A stretch of DNA of 64,000 nt, taken from positions 25,312,662-25,376,661 of the forward strand of contig NC_088867.1 of the NCBI RefSeq assembly GCF_032884065.1, read 5' to 3'. Source of the DNA: Artemia franciscana (Eukaryota > Arthropoda > Branchiopoda > Anostraca > Artemiidae). The position numbers and the translations under genes are program-made. Shown here piece by piece: positions 12,301 to 24,535 of the stretch. Positions within the stretch are counted from its first letter, which is position 1; each line of letters opens with the position of its first letter. The notes under the pieces are model-generated. The model had not been told where the DNA came from. It did no database searches and saw only the letters and a program-made list of their open reading frames with translations.

Positions 12301-14754
12301 CCTAGTCGAGGCTGAATTCAACAGAGAATCCAAAATCAAGCTTGAGAATTCAAATTTATGATTGCGACTAGTGGAATAGAAATGGTGGCAGACCTGACCT
12401 CTGGAAAATCGTCATAAATACAAACCATCGATGATCCCTTCCGAAAATTCCCCTGAAGCGAAAGACTATGTTGTCGAATGATGTAAAATGATGTCAAGTT
12501 CAAAATAATCTTTTAAAGACACATCAAAAATTAGTTTATATGCATTTTCGTTACAATTTTACGAGTCGAACAGAAATATGAGGAGGGGAGGTACAAACCA
12601 GATATCCCCTCCCTGGATATGACCTTGCATGGAACAAAATATCTAAGGTAAAATTTAACTCGCTAAAATAAGCAAAAAACTGTATATTACCTTTTTTTTG
12701 GGTTAACATTGTACAACGTTATACACATATAATGGAAAAGCAAGTAGAATCTGGCTCATCATCTTAAGGGTTTGAAGATAATACCAGGGAATAGGCCCTT
12801 CACATAGGGATGATAATACTAATTATCAGTTTACCTTTAACATTTGTCTCAAGGACAAGCTGTAGATATACTGGACCTTATAGCTAAGATTATATACGGA
12901 TTGTATACCATTAAGTTGATCAACTGTCTGTGTTTATTTCGATTGCACTTCACAAGTATGAAAGTCTTGGCGTATTTTTCTTTTTTTTCGTCTTGAAAAG
13001 GTTGAATTGAATCTCTTTACAAAAACTAATTCCTTCAGATAAATACGCAGGAATTTTAATCCGGGAGGGGGATTTAAAAAATGTCAAAACTGCTAAAAAC
13101 TTTTGAAAGGGATCCGAAAAGCCCCCGAAAACTTTTCTATCTCAGACATGAAAAACAAATCCACCATTATGAAAGTGGGAAGATTCTTTAAATTGGAACC
13201 TAATTTAGAGAAAACCAGGCACCAAAGTTGCTTTTTTTCTCATCGAATTCGCTGCCATGTGTGTTGCCTTGCACGAGCTTGGTCAGCAATGTGACCTTTA
13301 TTATGTATATCCAATGATCAGACATGTGCAATTATAGCGGCATCGTAATGTTAACAATCAAATTAACGCTAAGGAAAGTAAAAAATTGAATGGCACCTTT
13401 GGAACAAGTATATCTTTCTTTTTATCTTCACAGGACAGTACATCTTGATTTTTGTCGATGGCAAAAATTTTCATATAATTCCGGAATTTCTTAATTTGAA
13501 ATCATTTTATCAGAGGTGTTTGATTTATCTTGTTGAAAGTCTAAATTACCTTTTAAATTGTATCTCTTATTTTTTTTTCATTTAATTATTCTTTTACATA
13601 GAACAAATGTTGAACTAAATCTAATCGCCATTCAAATCTAGATGGCGCTAAACTGCAACTTTTGAAAACAGCAGATTATTCTGAAGTTTCTTTTAAATTG
13701 TTTAGATTTACATCTTTTTAGCTTTGTATTTTCGGCATTGTTCTACATTAAAGAAATTATATTGATATTGATTTGCTTAATTGAACTCATGTCTCATCCT
13801 TACAGCAGGGGATTGGTGGATTCCTATCGTCTTGGGAAGGGTGGTCAAAATAAGAAAAAACATGCATTTTATAACCATTTTTATTCCGTTTTCTGGTGCA
13901 GGAGATCCTTCAGACCATATTTTCAGCGCCACCCCAACAGCTAGTATTTTTATATTATTTTACTATATTTCATTAGGATTGAGCATCAGAGAAACATATT
14001 AGAAGAGTATTAAGTAAGGGGTGTATCATACAAGTACCAAAATAATTAATAAAAACTTCGAAAAACGGAATTTTAACTCTTATTTATCTGGTTTGACTCT
14101 AGTATTTCTGTATACCAGAAACTGCTGATAGTAGTTTCGGAAATGGGAAAGTTTTTTTTACGGAGGCATAAGGTACAAGAGGTCATAGTCTCTGTATGAA
14201 TTTTGGTAGTTCAACAACCTTAGACATCACAATTGGCAAAATATTATATAAAGCCTTCATACGGAGATGAAAATGTAGAAATATGAAATGCAACCAATGT
14301 CACAAGGTGTATTCATGCTGGGAAGACACGGACCCTCGCTGCTGGATCTGAATCTACTAATGGCTTGTATCCTATCAACAACCTTTATATTTTGTTTTTT
14401 TTTCCAGGAAAAATAGTATCAAATCTGACATGTTTAATAAATACAGTTTCAATACCTATTCACTTGATTATGTGGCATATTGCAAGGCACGAAGAATAAT
14501 AATTCAAAATCCCTGAGATTAAAACTTTGTTTTCTTATTCAATGATAGATTCTAAGATAGTTATTTCCTACAATATGCTTTTCTGTTGAAATAATATTTT
14601 TTCTTTTGTAAAAAAGCAATATTTTTAAGTCACTAAAATCTTTTTAGTGGTTCAAGAACTTCGGTGTAGACTTGAGAAGATATGTTGATCCCCGTCCCGC
14701 ACTGGTATCTAGGATCATTGCTTTTCCCGAGGCCAAAGTAATTTCAATGGTTTA
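9346..14754. other. No gene seen; long AT-rich interval
   Basis: Scattered open frames up to 114 codons (10331-10675 minus; 11206-11502 minus; 11973-12284 plus) have no recognisable domain. At 12560-12615 there is a fragment ending CCTGGATATGACCTTG, a terminus of the MITE family seen at 3531-3666. At 11500-11660 there is a C/G-rich fragment resembling 16770-17015. A small hairpin TGTCCCTTCCAGGGACA lies near 10070. Confidence 0.5.
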
Positions 14755-14760
14755 AAGAAA

Positions 14761-15513
14761 ATGAAAATCGGACCATGGAATGTTGCGACGTTAAAAAATG
14801 ACTATTCGTATCGAGATTTTGACTGACAAATTCAGATCATTCGGCATGAACTTATTAGGAGTTTCAAAAACTCATTTCCCGGGGGTAGGAAACATGAAAT
14901 TAGGTGATATAGAATTTGTTTACTCAGGCAGGAAGGATGGCATAAATAGACTGGGAATAGGGCTCATGATGAATAAGGAAGCTACTAAGTTTTGTTTAGG
15001 CTGGGAAGGTATTAATAATAGAATACTAATTGCTCATTTTATAACTAAAAAGTTCAGGGTATCAGTTTTAGAAGTATATGCCCCTGTAGAGCCGACTGAC
15101 GGATAAACTAGTGACTCAGATAAATTATACTTATAGTTACAAGAGCAAATAGACAGGGCCCCAGGTAGAAATATGACGTTTTTACTAGGAGATTTTAACT
15201 CCCCGGTCGGTAGAAATAGGGATAGACGGTATCCTAGCCTAGATAGATTTGTGTAGAAAAGAAAACAGTAATGGCTACAGATTTTTCAATTTTGTAGGTA
15301 TAACAATCTACTTATAATCAATACAGCGTTTGGTTATAAAAAATGGCCCATAATATAAGATGGTATTCACATGATGGCAAGACAGCAAACCTTACTGATT
15401 GTGTTATAGTAAAGCGAAGATTGGCAGGATCAATACAAGATACTAGGGCATATAATAGGAGTGCTTTTATTGATGTTAAAAGTAAAGATCACCATCTAGT
15501 AGTGCCTGGGGTT
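14761..15513 (+). pseudogene. LINE endonuclease domain, broken
   Basis: Visible blocks of an endonuclease/exonuclease/phosphatase fold, in order: KIGPWNVATL at the start (the usual GTWNVRTL block), LLGVSKTHFPGVG, the short GIGLMMNKEA and RILIAHF.TKKFRVSVLEVYAPV blocks, LLGDFNSPVG (15190-15217, the catalytic GDFNA block), then DCVIVKRR and KDHHLVVPG (the SDHH catalytic block, first residue changed). The frame shifts after the first few residues and again after 15106, and stops interrupt it. In an intact LINE this domain nicks the target DNA to prime reverse transcription. Confidence 0.85.
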
Positions 15514-16189
15514 AATTTAAAGCTGAAATATCGTAAGGATAATTATCTCCTTGGAAGTTATGATGTTGGTAGACACCAGGATGAGAATTTGACAGAAACT
15601 TTCCAGGAACAGTTGAATACTAAACTTGAGAATTTAAAATTTGACAATGTGGAAGATGGTTGGAATAACTTTTGAAAAACAATTTGTGAAGTTGCTTATG
15701 GTGTCTTGGAAAGAAAGTTAGGACTGCAGCTAGGAATATGAGTGAAAAAGATTTATGTTTAATAGAGAGGAGAAGGGCCTTGTACAAGAATTATTTGAGT
15801 GATAGATCATATGCAAAGAAAAGGAATATAAAGAAAGTGGAGAAAGCATTAAAATATGAACTAAAGAGGTGTGATGTGGGTGCCATGGATAAAATTGCCG
15901 AGGGCCTGGAAGGTGCAGCTAGACGGCATAATAGTAAAATATTGTACTGGCAGGTTAATAAATTGAGAGGGAGTAGTCAATCCAGACTTGTCACAGTTAA
16001 AGATAGGATCGGGACAACAATTAGCGATAAGGAAATAGCTAAAGAGAGACGGGCAGAACAGTTAGAATATGCTATTCCGAGATAGAGTTGCAGGAAAAGA
16101 TATAGAGGAAATGAAAAAGATTGTGATACCTTTGATTTGAAGGAAGATTTGTTTTGTGAGGAAGAGTTAGTGACAGTACTAAAAGGATA

Positions 16190-16690
16190 AAAAAATAAAA
16201 AGGCTCCAGGTGCTGATAGTGAGGTAAGTGGGTTTCTTAAATATGGTGGCTCTTAGGTTAGAAATAAGCTACTGAAGATTATGAATATGATTTTTGAAAA
16301 AAAAGAAGTACCTAACGATTCTAGGAAAATTTTAATTAAACTACTTTATAAGAATGGAGATGAGAGTGAGTGTGGTAATTATCGAGGTATTAGTCTGGTC
16401 TCTGTAGATAGAAAATTACTTAGCAATGTGATACTTTTTACACTGAGAAATGATGTAGATAAAGTTTTAAGAGAAGAACAGTGCGGCTTTAGAAAAAGGT
16501 AGAGGATGTGTCGACCAAGTTTTCACTCTTAGATTAATAATTGAGAAGTACCTGAGTTGTCAAACACCTTTGGTCCTCAGTTTGTTAATTATGAGCAAGG
16601 GTCCGATTCCGTTGAAAGCAGAGCTTTAGCAAAGGTCTCATCCTTGTATGGTATATCAGACAAATACATCAAAGTTATGAACGTCCCTAA
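16190..16690 (+). pseudogene. LINE reverse transcriptase, N-terminal part, broken
   Basis: KKAPGADSE at about 16195-16225 matches the KAPGPDGI block at the start of LINE RT domains. KLLYKNGDESECGNYRGISL (about 16339-16400) matches the 'lyKkgd..dc.NYRGISLl' block, and EEQCGFRK (16473-16500) the 'e.QaGFRk' block. NYEQGSDSVESRALAKVSSL (about 16588-16647) matches 'DfekAFDsv.r..L', with the catalytic-region aspartate context altered. Several stops and a frameshift break it, and the FADD motif is absent because the copy is truncated. Confidence 0.85.
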
Positions 16691-16769
16691 GAACCCACAA
16701 TAGCCCGTGTTATAGGGGATGGGGAAAGCTAAGTTGGATTTTTCTCGGCTGCCAAGGGTGCAGTTGGGT

Positions 16770-17015
16770 GTCAAAGGTGCCAAGTCGGGGGGGGGGGAGG
16801 ATTTGGAGGACAGGGGAAACAGCCTCCTCCACATTTGAAAGAATACCCTTTTTGGTACTTTTTAATAAGAAATCGAAAAGAACAAAATGCCCCCACCCCC
16901 TGGCGTTTGAAACAAGTAATTTTTTGTATCATCAAATAGAATATAAAATTGAGGAATATTCTTGCCCCTCCCTCAATATATTCATGAATTGGTGCCCCTG
17001 GAAAAAACAACATAA
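16770..17015. repeat. G/C-rich interspersed repeat fragment
   Basis: A G-rich start, 'CCTCCTCCA.ATTTGAA..AATACC.TTTTGGTA', a CCCCCACCCCCTGG stretch and 'CTCCCTCAAT...TTCATGAATTGG' are shared with 18120-18330. Overlapping open frames on both strands reflect base composition only. Confidence 0.55.
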
Positions 17016-18119
17016 ATCACTTACTTATTGATATAAAAGTAAACAGTTAGGATAGAGAAGATACAGAAAAAAAAAATTCCCCTACATACTTATTTATAAC
17101 TCAGCACTATATCACCTAGGGAAGGAGACATTCTTACCAAAAGAAAACTATAATAAAAGAGGAAGAAATCAGATTGAAACAAAGAATATTTTGTTGCTAT
17201 TTGTTTAAGGCACCAAATTACTGACATATTCAAGTGCAGGCTGACTGCAGGTTGCGGTTGCTCGAATTCACCAAAATGTTGGGGTGGGGAAAAAAGTATT
17301 TTTCAAAAAATCTAGGAGGGAAACAGTTTTTTGAAAAAAATGGCCTTCTTCGATGAAAATACCAAACAAGGTGCTTTTAGGAATCTAGAGGAGGGTTAAA
17401 AAATCTGATTCCCCCTTTAAATTAGTATGCTGACCGGCTGTTACAAAGAGGGCTAAATAATTATTTTGTTGTCTTTTCTATTATTCATGACTTATCCGTT
17501 TTTTTTTTCAAATAGATATAATTCATTCAACTATACATAATAAAGTAGCTTATTGATATAACCCCATTCAATCTTGATCTTCTTTATGAGGGTTCGCTGC
17601 TCCAACATAAAATAAATATATATCCTTCTGAAATATAGGCCAAAGGTCAATTCGTTGTACCTATGAATAGACGGATAATACCATACAAAATCAGAAAACA
17701 CCCTCTTAAAAGGGTTGATGCTCTTGAATTGGATTCCGCAATCAAATCTAGTGAAAGTAATCTAGATCAAAGGGTTGAAGTCTGAATTTAGGTTCATTGA
17801 CTTTAATGTTGCAAACAGGTATTGTATTTTTTATATAATACAATGTATACGTATAAAAAATTCGATAGTTAGGGCATTTGAACTTTTTGTCTGCACCACT
17901 GAGAAATATACGACTTTTATAGAACTAAACCTCACCTTCACGTGCTAAAAATGTTACCCTCCCTTCACAAAAAGCTCTTATTTACATACCAGGCGGATTC
18001 GATCAAAATTCAAAGTGAAGTATCAGAAGATTTTTAGAAGCGGGGGTGGTGTCTGAACCCATACAATTGTATATAATAATAGTGTGTATTAGTTTAATCC
18101 TCAAATTATCTGAATATAG
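17016..18119. other. No gene seen
   Basis: AT-rich. A weaker piece of the 16770-17015 family (AAATACCAAACAAGGTGCTTTT) may be present at 17275-17410. Nothing else recognised. Confidence 0.45.
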
Positions 18120-18330
18120 CTGTGTTCATAGGGGAGGGGTATCAGAGGGGAAAGGAGGGGGAATTCGCCTGCATATACTTTGAATAATACCTTTTTTTGC
18201 ATTTTCCTTGAATAACGCCGTTTTTGGTATTTTCATTGAAACACAACAAAATTATCCTCCCCCTAGAATTTAAAAGGCCTTTTGCCCCCTCTTACATTTT
18301 CATGAATTGACATCACAGTTTGGCCACCTA
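18120..18330. repeat. Second fragment of the 16770-17015 repeat family
   Basis: It shares the order G-rich run, 'CTTTGAATAATACC.TTTTTGCA', 'CCCCCTAGAATTTAAA' and 'CCCCTCTTACATTTTCATGAATTG' with 16770-17015, at clear divergence. Confidence 0.5.
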
Positions 18331-18867
18331 AACATAATAACATAAAAAAATACCCTTATTCATTTAAAAACATTCATAAAAAAAGGTCCCTCCTGGGATA
18401 GATCCTGACCAAGTGTACAAATAAGAGACAGTGTCCTTTAAATTCTGAGGCTACAGCTGATTACAGGAAAAACAAATATTCAAGTCAATAACAACAAGTA
18501 TTAAGAGCTGTAATGCGTACATCTATACGACTCTGCGGGTCGTTGATCTTAAAAATATATAAATAGGCATTCAAACTGTAGAGTTTTTCACAGATCTATA
18601 CTTTCAAACCCTTCCTGTAGACAAAGCAGTACTTACCTGTCCCAAAAATCTATGCGACCTTCTGGTGTAAAAAAAAAGCCTGATTTTCCAGTATCTTTTT
18701 GGTAGTGATTGGACCCAGAAAACGGCATCTAAGAATTTACGCCAATTCCTAATCCAAGAAGCATTAATACGCAAGGTCAACAGGAGATAAATTTTCGGGT
18801 GACGTATTATATGCGTAATAGTCAAGCGTGGAATGTTGCAAAAAAACGTCTTCATCAAGGGTTTTTC

Positions 18868-19650
18868 CTGGGAGGAGAAATAGCAAAAGTTCGTTCGGTA
18901 TCATAATTCCAGCGGTGGCTGCAACCAAGTAAAGAGCGAACAACAGCCCATAGTAACCAAAATTTAAGAAACACGTTTAAAAAAAACTGCCTTGTAAAAA
19001 AAATTGTATCTGACAGTGATTCAAGAATGGTAATTATTATTTCGGTTCGTCTCAAAAGTAAAAGTCTATTTCGAAAAGAAATTTATGATGATTTTAAAAA
19101 AGCCTGGAATCCCTCGAAAACGCTGTCGGATCAAAAAGAAAAGAGTACCATTGGAATCAGCAGAGTCGAAAACCTTATACAGGGAAATTACAGCCCCCAC
19201 CCTGAACAACAAGAAAAATTACTTTTTCGCATGGTTTACCAGAACATCATAGAGAGATACTTCAAAAGCTATTTTTCATAATCTACGTTTTTTTGTGAAT
19301 TCCATCACCCGCAAGTGTCATGTGGCACAAAAAATGGCACTTTTATGCCATTTCTGAAGGGTTGGGGCTAACGGGCTACCAAAACATCGTAGACAGATGT
19401 TTAATAGCTCATATGAAAGCTATTTCTACAGTCTAAATTTTCCGTAAATTCCACCATTAGCAAGTGCCAAATGACACTAAAGATGGCACCGTTGGTTTCA
19501 TGTCTCAAGTAGAAAATCTGGGACTAGTGGGCTACCAGAACTCTTAGAGAGACCTCTAATGGCTCATTTGAAAGCTTTTACTCATATCTACAGGCTTTTC
19601 ATCAGTTCTACCATTCGTAAGTGCCATATAGCAATAAAAACAACACTTTT
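18868..19650 (+). repeat. Divergent repeat block ending in about 150-bp tandem units
   Basis: The left part (18868-19235: GTAAAGAGCGAACAACAGCC, AAAAAAAACTGCC, GGAATCAG) has a divergent direct copy at 20775-21070. It runs into about three tandem units anchored on 'TACCAGAACATC.TAGAGAGAT.TT..ATAGCTCATTTGAAAGC' at about 19237, 19376 and 19532. The units also share 'AATTCCACCATTAGCAAGTG' and paired GGCAC motifs. The 84-codon open frame at 19027-19281 is not kept open in the 20775 copy, so I do not call it a gene. Minus-strand frames at 18604-19055 overlap it and are also unassigned. Confidence 0.65.
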
Positions 19651-20077
19651 GGTGCCACTTCTTATCGGAAAAGCTTGGAAGTACAACACGGTAGAATTAT
19701 AAAAATTATGGTCCAAAAATCTTAACCGGAGATTGACAAGAACCCATCCCGTATATTCCTCCTCCCCTTAGTAAGTCTTATTAGTCCGTTGGGAGAATTC
19801 ACTATGAACTCTTTAACACGGTCAGCCGATGTTGAGGCTCGTAAAATGATTTTTAAGATATCGAATGTTCTTAAGAGGAAAAAATTCATAGAATAAAAAA
19901 TAGTTGAATATCAAAATTTCAAATGACTATTCCTTGACGTAACTCCTCCCCTCCTCCTTTTCGCAAAAATTCTGCTTCGCCAAAAATAGTTTAATGCTCT
20001 CACCGTTTATAATAGAAACTTTAACTAACTCACTGTTTTGTAATAGCCAATTACCAATGTATTTTCTGAATAAGGTC

Positions 20078-20142
20078 CAATAACTATGCTTTTGGTGATG
20101 ATACAACCCTCCATAGTCCCTGGGGAAAGGGCTGTAAGTTAC
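20078..20142 (-). repeat. Old fragment of the foldback-composite body
   Basis: ATAACTATG, a TTTGGTGATGA stretch, 'CCTCCATAGTCCCTGGGGAAAGGGCTGTAAGTTAC' match the body segment 'ATAACTATGTCTTTGGGGACGA...CAGTCCCC..GGAGGGGCTGCAAGTTAC' of the composites at 43148 and 50696. The same piece recurs at 21270-21320. Confidence 0.55.
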
Positions 20143-20239
20143 ACATATACTTATGTGTTATACCGCCAACATTCAAGAAGTAAAGTTAGGTTAATCCTAA
20201 TGAAATATCCCTAAGTTCGATGAAAATATAATACTTTAG

Positions 20240-20420
20240 AAACAAATGTGGCTATATATTTGCTCATTAGGGGGGTTGGGGGTAAAGTACAGCGGGTCTG
20301 TACGCAAAATGAGTTAGGTACAATTATTCTTGATAGAGTATTTTGAAGCAAAAATTGTTTTCTAACTCCACAATGTCCAAATGCTTTACCCCCCCCCCTC
20401 ATAGAAATATACTAGCCTTA
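20240..20420. repeat. Foldback / MITE-like inverted repeat
   Basis: Arms at about 20264-20335 and 20345-20403 are inverted, imperfect copies. Each contains a G run followed by GGGGGTAAAG and, nearer the centre, a GAGTTAG..ACAATT..T block. The centre is almost without loop. The two opposed open frames across it (63 and 70 codons) come from this palindromy. Confidence 0.6.
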
Positions 20421-20611
20421 ATTATATGTTTCCCATCTATTCTGTCACTTGTTGATGTCTTGTCTCTCGCTAAACTGAAAGAAGAGAACAAAAGAAACCG
20501 GTTTCACAGTGCGTCAATGGATAAAGAACATGAGTGTTGGCGGTATAATACATAAGTACTGCTAAACAATTATGATCCTATTATAACCAATAGATTGTAA
20601 TTTGGACATCA

Positions 20612-20655
20612 GCCGCCGTAGTTCAGTTACTAGCGCGTTAAACTTTGAATCAGAT
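20612..20655 (+). other. tRNA-like 5' half (possible SINE or tRNA relic)
   Basis: GCCGCCGTAGTTCAGTTACT followed by 'AGCGCGTTAAACTTTGAATCAG' looks like the acceptor strand, D arm (A-box TAGTTCAGTTACTAGCGCG) and anticodon region of a tRNA. No T arm or B box (GGTTCGAATCC) follows, so it is not a complete tRNA gene. It may be the head of a tRNA-derived SINE. Confidence 0.35.
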
Positions 20656-20774
20656 AAACAAGACATACCAACATTTTCCTTAGGTTTTGAAAACCTTTAT
20701 TTCTTAAAAAAAAATAGTTACTTTCATAACTGCCGAGATTAACCACCTTCAAAAATCCTGTACACCATCATGTT

Positions 20775-21490
20775 GTAGCAGTAGCTACAATCTAGTAAAG
20801 AGCGAACCACAGCCCATTGTAACAAAAAGTTGAAAAATGCGTTTTAAAAAAAACTGCCTAGTAAAAAAAAGAAGAAAATTGCCATCTGACACTGAATCAG
20901 GAATTGTAACTATTGTTTTCGTTAACCGTGAAAATAAAAGTTTATTGTGGAAATTCATATCAAAATAATAAGTGCACCGCTGGAATCAGTATGGTCAAAA
21001 ACTTTGGTAGAATCACTTTTTTTTGCATGGGTAGCATTTGTGTTTCTCCTTTTTTTTTTCATCAGGACTAGTGAATGACCAGAACATTACAGAGAGATGT
21101 TTCATAGCTCATTTGAACAGAAATTAAATTTGCTAGTGCATTTAATTTGCTAGTTTGCTAAGTGACCAAAAAGATGACCCCCCCCAAAGGCCGTCTCACC
21201 CAGAGCTATCCAATCAGAATTTTGAGATAGCCATTTTGTTGAACATAGTTCAAAGGTCCACTATCTATGGTATGGTAATAATATGACCCTCCATAGTCCC
21301 TGGGGAAAGGGCTGTATGCTGTATCGGCACTGAACGGATTGAGATTACGCGTATCAGTATGAGCGTATTATTACTTGGTGTATTGGTATCCCAGGTATCT
21401 TAGACAGATTTTAAATAGCTCATATAAAAGATATTGCTCATATCTACGTCCTTCCTGTAAATTCCACCATCAGCAAGTTGATATAGAGTA
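20775..21490 (+). repeat. Second copy of the 18868-19650 repeat block
   Basis: GTAAAGAGCGAACCACAGCC, a 'GTTTTAAAAAAAACTGCCTAGTAAAAAA' region and GCTGGAATCAG align in the same order with 18868-19170. The ACCAGAACATTACAGAGAGA anchor follows at 21076 and a further unit at 21385-21480. The composite-body fragment at 21183-21330 sits between these last two units. Confidence 0.6.
21183..21330 (-). mobile_element. Fragment of foldback-composite body
   Basis: ATCAGAATTTTGAGATAGCC then 'ATTTTGTTGAACATAGTT' and 'CCCTCCATAGTCCCTGGGGAAAGGGCTG' match the corresponding body of the 43-44 kb and 50-52 kb composites in the same order. Neither foldback module is present. This is an old, truncated copy. Confidence 0.6.
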
Positions 21491-21809
21491 ATGTATGCAC
21501 AATAAGTAGGTAATATGTGACCTCCACACAAGAATTTTTGTTTTATGAAAATTCAGTCGGGAATAATGAAAGGCTGTCGCCAATTAGTTCGCGTGCTGCT
21601 ATAACCTCGGGATTCTAAGATCGTTAAACTTAATTTAAATCACGCGTGTGCCATTTCAGTGTTTATATAGAAGTCTACGCCCCTGTTTGTTAATTAGTCA
21701 TCCATAGTGTCAAAACAGAAATGAACAATTATTGACTTTTTCAAAAAGAAACAGTTGGTTGATAACAGACCTTAGTTGGTTGATACAAACCTAAGGTAAA
21801 ATGGGAATC
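21491..21809. other. No gene seen; upstream of hAT relic
   Basis: AT-rich stretch with a short repeated GTTGGTTGAT at about 21752 and 21775. It may contain remains of the hAT element, but no terminal repeat was found. Confidence 0.4.
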
Positions 21810-22755
21810 AATTTAAAATACTTAAGGGGACAAGGTTAAGATGAAGCTTCATCTATGAGCGTCCAGTTTCAAGATTGTGCTGCTACAGTCCGTGAAAGTT
21901 TTCCCCATACAGTCTATGTTCACTGTGCAAGTCATTCCTTAAACTTAACCCTTTATCATTCTTACAACATACCTGTTATAAGAAATTGTCTAGGAACTTT
22001 CGTATACTTTCTAAGACCGAAGTTAGAGACACGAGAGAGATGAGGGAAGCAATTTTTCATCCACTTTTTGACGAAGTAACTGAACTGTATGAAGATGCTG
22101 AAATCAGCGTTAAAGTGCCCAGGTGGACTCCAAAAAATATACAGGGACAATCACGCAACAGCTTAAGAGGATCCTGAAACGTATTACTGACTTCCTGTCT
22201 TTATCGCATTTATGAACTACTTACCGCAGCATTGTATCAGCAATTCCTTAGTTACAGGAAGCTGCTGGAGTCTCTGTAATGCCCACTTCCTTAGCACTGT
22301 ATTTCCATCGACGAAGAAAAAACAAGGATACGTATACTCTGACTAATTTTTGGTATCTTGATGCAGACAGCTATAGGGGAAGCTCGCGAGCTGAGTTATC
22401 TCTGTGGACGAGAATGTGAATACAGTTGGGAAACGTGGCACCAAACTGTTTCATAATGTGCTTGAACGGATGCGATAAGAACATTTTCGCTACTCTCAGA
22501 GTGGGGAAACATATATCAAAAATCGATGGAGATTGGCATTCTACATCGATTTTTGATGATTGTTGCAACGATTCCCGTCACTACGGCTAAATACGAGCGT
22601 TCTTTCTCAACCCTGACAAGAGTAAAGTCTTATGCCAGGAGTGCGTCAGGTCATGAACAGCTTAATGGAATTTCCTTATTTACCATACACAAAGATGTTC
22701 CAGTCAATGCAGAAGACATTTTACAAAAAAGCTGCTTAAGTTTTATTTTATAATT
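21810..22755 (+). pseudogene. hAT transposase (ZMYM1-like), decayed
   Basis: Successive frames give the C-terminal half of a ZMYM1-like hAT transposase. LRGQG.DEASSMSVQFQD and the VHCASHSLNLTL block (about 21810-21955) match 'GQgYDGAsnMsG..' and 'yvHCasHsLNLvl' of the RNase H-like catalytic core. A PRW..KN..GQSRNS block (about 22118-22165) precedes YYRLPVFIAFMNYLPQ. The last frame (22526-22750) holds IPVTTAKYERSFSTLTRVKS, the hAT C-terminal dimerisation motif, then 'LNGISLFTIHKDVPV'. At least four frame changes and internal stops break it. No terminal repeats or target duplication were found. It is a different copy from the hAT at 37626-39310. Confidence 0.88.
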
Positions 22756-22899
22756 GCATATTCACAGTTTTGTCTCATTAAAGAACATACCTTATATCCT
22801 AAAATCTTTATTTATCCTGTTTAACCAGTACCACTATCTCTCAGTCAATTTATCCATCCCCCCTCAAAAATTATCGCTGGGTTCGCCCCTGCCAATAAT

Positions 22900-24426
22900 A
22901 TATCAGGAACGGCTTAGGTTATTAGTGGAAGCTTTCAGAGCATGCTGGGGTAGATTTTGAACTAACCAAAAGGGACTGTGTGAATACCACTACTACTATG
23001 ATTAGTGCAACTAGTGACGCTAATGGTATTCAAGTTTAACTTTCAGTGGATGGGTAGGGTTAGTTTCAACTAAATTAAAACCAACAATATGGATGCTGGT
23101 TTTCAAAAGGGCATAAAAGTAAATCTTAGGAACAGCTTAGGGTACTAAGTTGAAGCTTTCAGGGCATGTTGAGCGGGATGTCGAACTAAACAAAAGGCAC
23201 TATATGCATGTTGCCACTGTTGCTACTATTAAGGACGCTATGGCTACTGCGCCTACTGAGGGTAACGGTAATAAGGTGAAACTTTTAAGGAATATTTAGG
23301 GGGACGTTGAACTAAACTGAAGGAACAAATAGGAACAGCTTAGAGCATTAAGTTGAAACTTTTAGGGCGTGTTGAGAGGGATGTTGAAATAACCAAAAGG
23401 CACTCTGTGCATACTAGTACTACTACTACTACTACTACTACTGCTACTTCCGCCACTATTACTATTATTACTACGACCGCTACAACTGATGCTAAGGGTA
23501 GGAAGGTTAAACTTACATGAAATGTTTTGGGGAAGTTAAACTAAACCAAAGCACACTCTGTACATACACGTTGTCAAAAGGGCTTATCAACAATATACCA
23601 GGAATGGTCTAGGATATTAAATTGAAACCTTCACGGCATGTTAAAGGGCATGCAAAATCTGCGTACTACTACTAAGACTGATGCAACTACTACTGCTGCT
23701 ACTACAAGCTACTTCTACAACTGCTACTACCACTGCTACTACAACTATTTTTACTACAACTGCTGCTAAGACGACTGCTACTAGCACTAAACCTTCAATT
23801 GAAATATTAAATTATTAAATTGAAACCTTCAGGGCATGCAGAATCTGCGTACTACTACTAAGATTGATGCAACTACTACTGCTGCTACTACAAGCTACTT
23901 CTGTAACTGCTCTTACCACTGCTACTATAACTATTTTTACTACAACTGCTGCTAAGACGACTGCTACTAGCACTACTGAAGCTAATGGTTGTACGGTGAA
24001 ACCTTCAGGGAATGTTGAAGAGGACAATGAACAATGCTAATTTGAGACACGCTTTGTGGAAACAGATTATCAAAAGGTGTAACAGCTGTATCTTAGGAAC
24101 AGCTTAAAATATTAAGTCGAAACGTTCAGTGCATGTCGAGGGGTATGTTGAACAAACCAAAAGGTACGTTATACATACTACTGCTATTACTTCTATTACT
24201 ACTACTAAGGTTAATGGTATTAAGGAGAAATTCTCAGGTGATGTTGAATTAAAGTGAAACATGCTGTGTGCATGCAGGCTGTCAAAAGTAAGTATCAGCA
24301 GTATCTCAAGAATGGCCTAGAGTTTTTAGTTGAAGCTCTCAGAGCATAATGAGGGATGTGATCTAGCAGTAAAAATACACTGTGCACATGCTACTACGGC
24401 TAATAGTAGTACTACTACTGCTGTTA
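22900..24426 (+). repeat. Degenerate tandem array with (ACT)n tracts, left part
   Basis: The monomer (about 115 bp without microsatellite) reads roughly: AGGAACAGCTTAGGGTATTA, AGTTGAAGCTTTCAGGGCATG, TTGA.GGGGATGTTGAACTA, A.CCAAAAGGCACTCTGTGC, then ATACAGGTTGTCAAAAGGGC and a CAGCAATATCTCAGGAA joint. Interspersed are ACT/GCT/ATT triplet tracts, for example (TAC)n near 23408-23440. The array continues after the Helitron at 25482, and a reverse-oriented array of the same monomer lies at 58094-58980. Confidence 0.85.
23615..23975 (+). repeat. Recent local duplication inside the array
   Basis: 23615-23789 and 23814-23975 both run from ATTAAATTGAAACCTTCA to CTGCTACTAGCACTA and are nearly identical apart from a deletion of about 13 bp in the second. 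Neighbouring monomers are far more divergent, so this is a late event. Confidence 0.85.
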
Positions 24427-24430
24427 TCTA

Positions 24431-24535
<105 letters not shown>

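Larger units (their letters stand above)
14755..16695 (+). mobile_element. Decayed APE-type LINE (non-LTR retrotransposon)
   Basis: One polyprotein order is visible through many stops and frameshifts: apurinic-type endonuclease (14761-15513), linker, then the N-terminal part of the reverse transcriptase (16190-16690). The copy is cut off within the reverse transcriptase before the FADD catalytic block, just after a GISDKYIKVMN motif. The 3' end and tail are missing. It resembles RTE-like or 'craniofacial development protein 2-like' endonuclease/RT polyproteins of invertebrates; the clade needs a tree. It is not functional. Confidence 0.9.

Noticed and set aside
20612..20655. Complete tRNA gene
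   Set aside because: Only the 5' half is tRNA-like; the T arm and B box are not found downstream.
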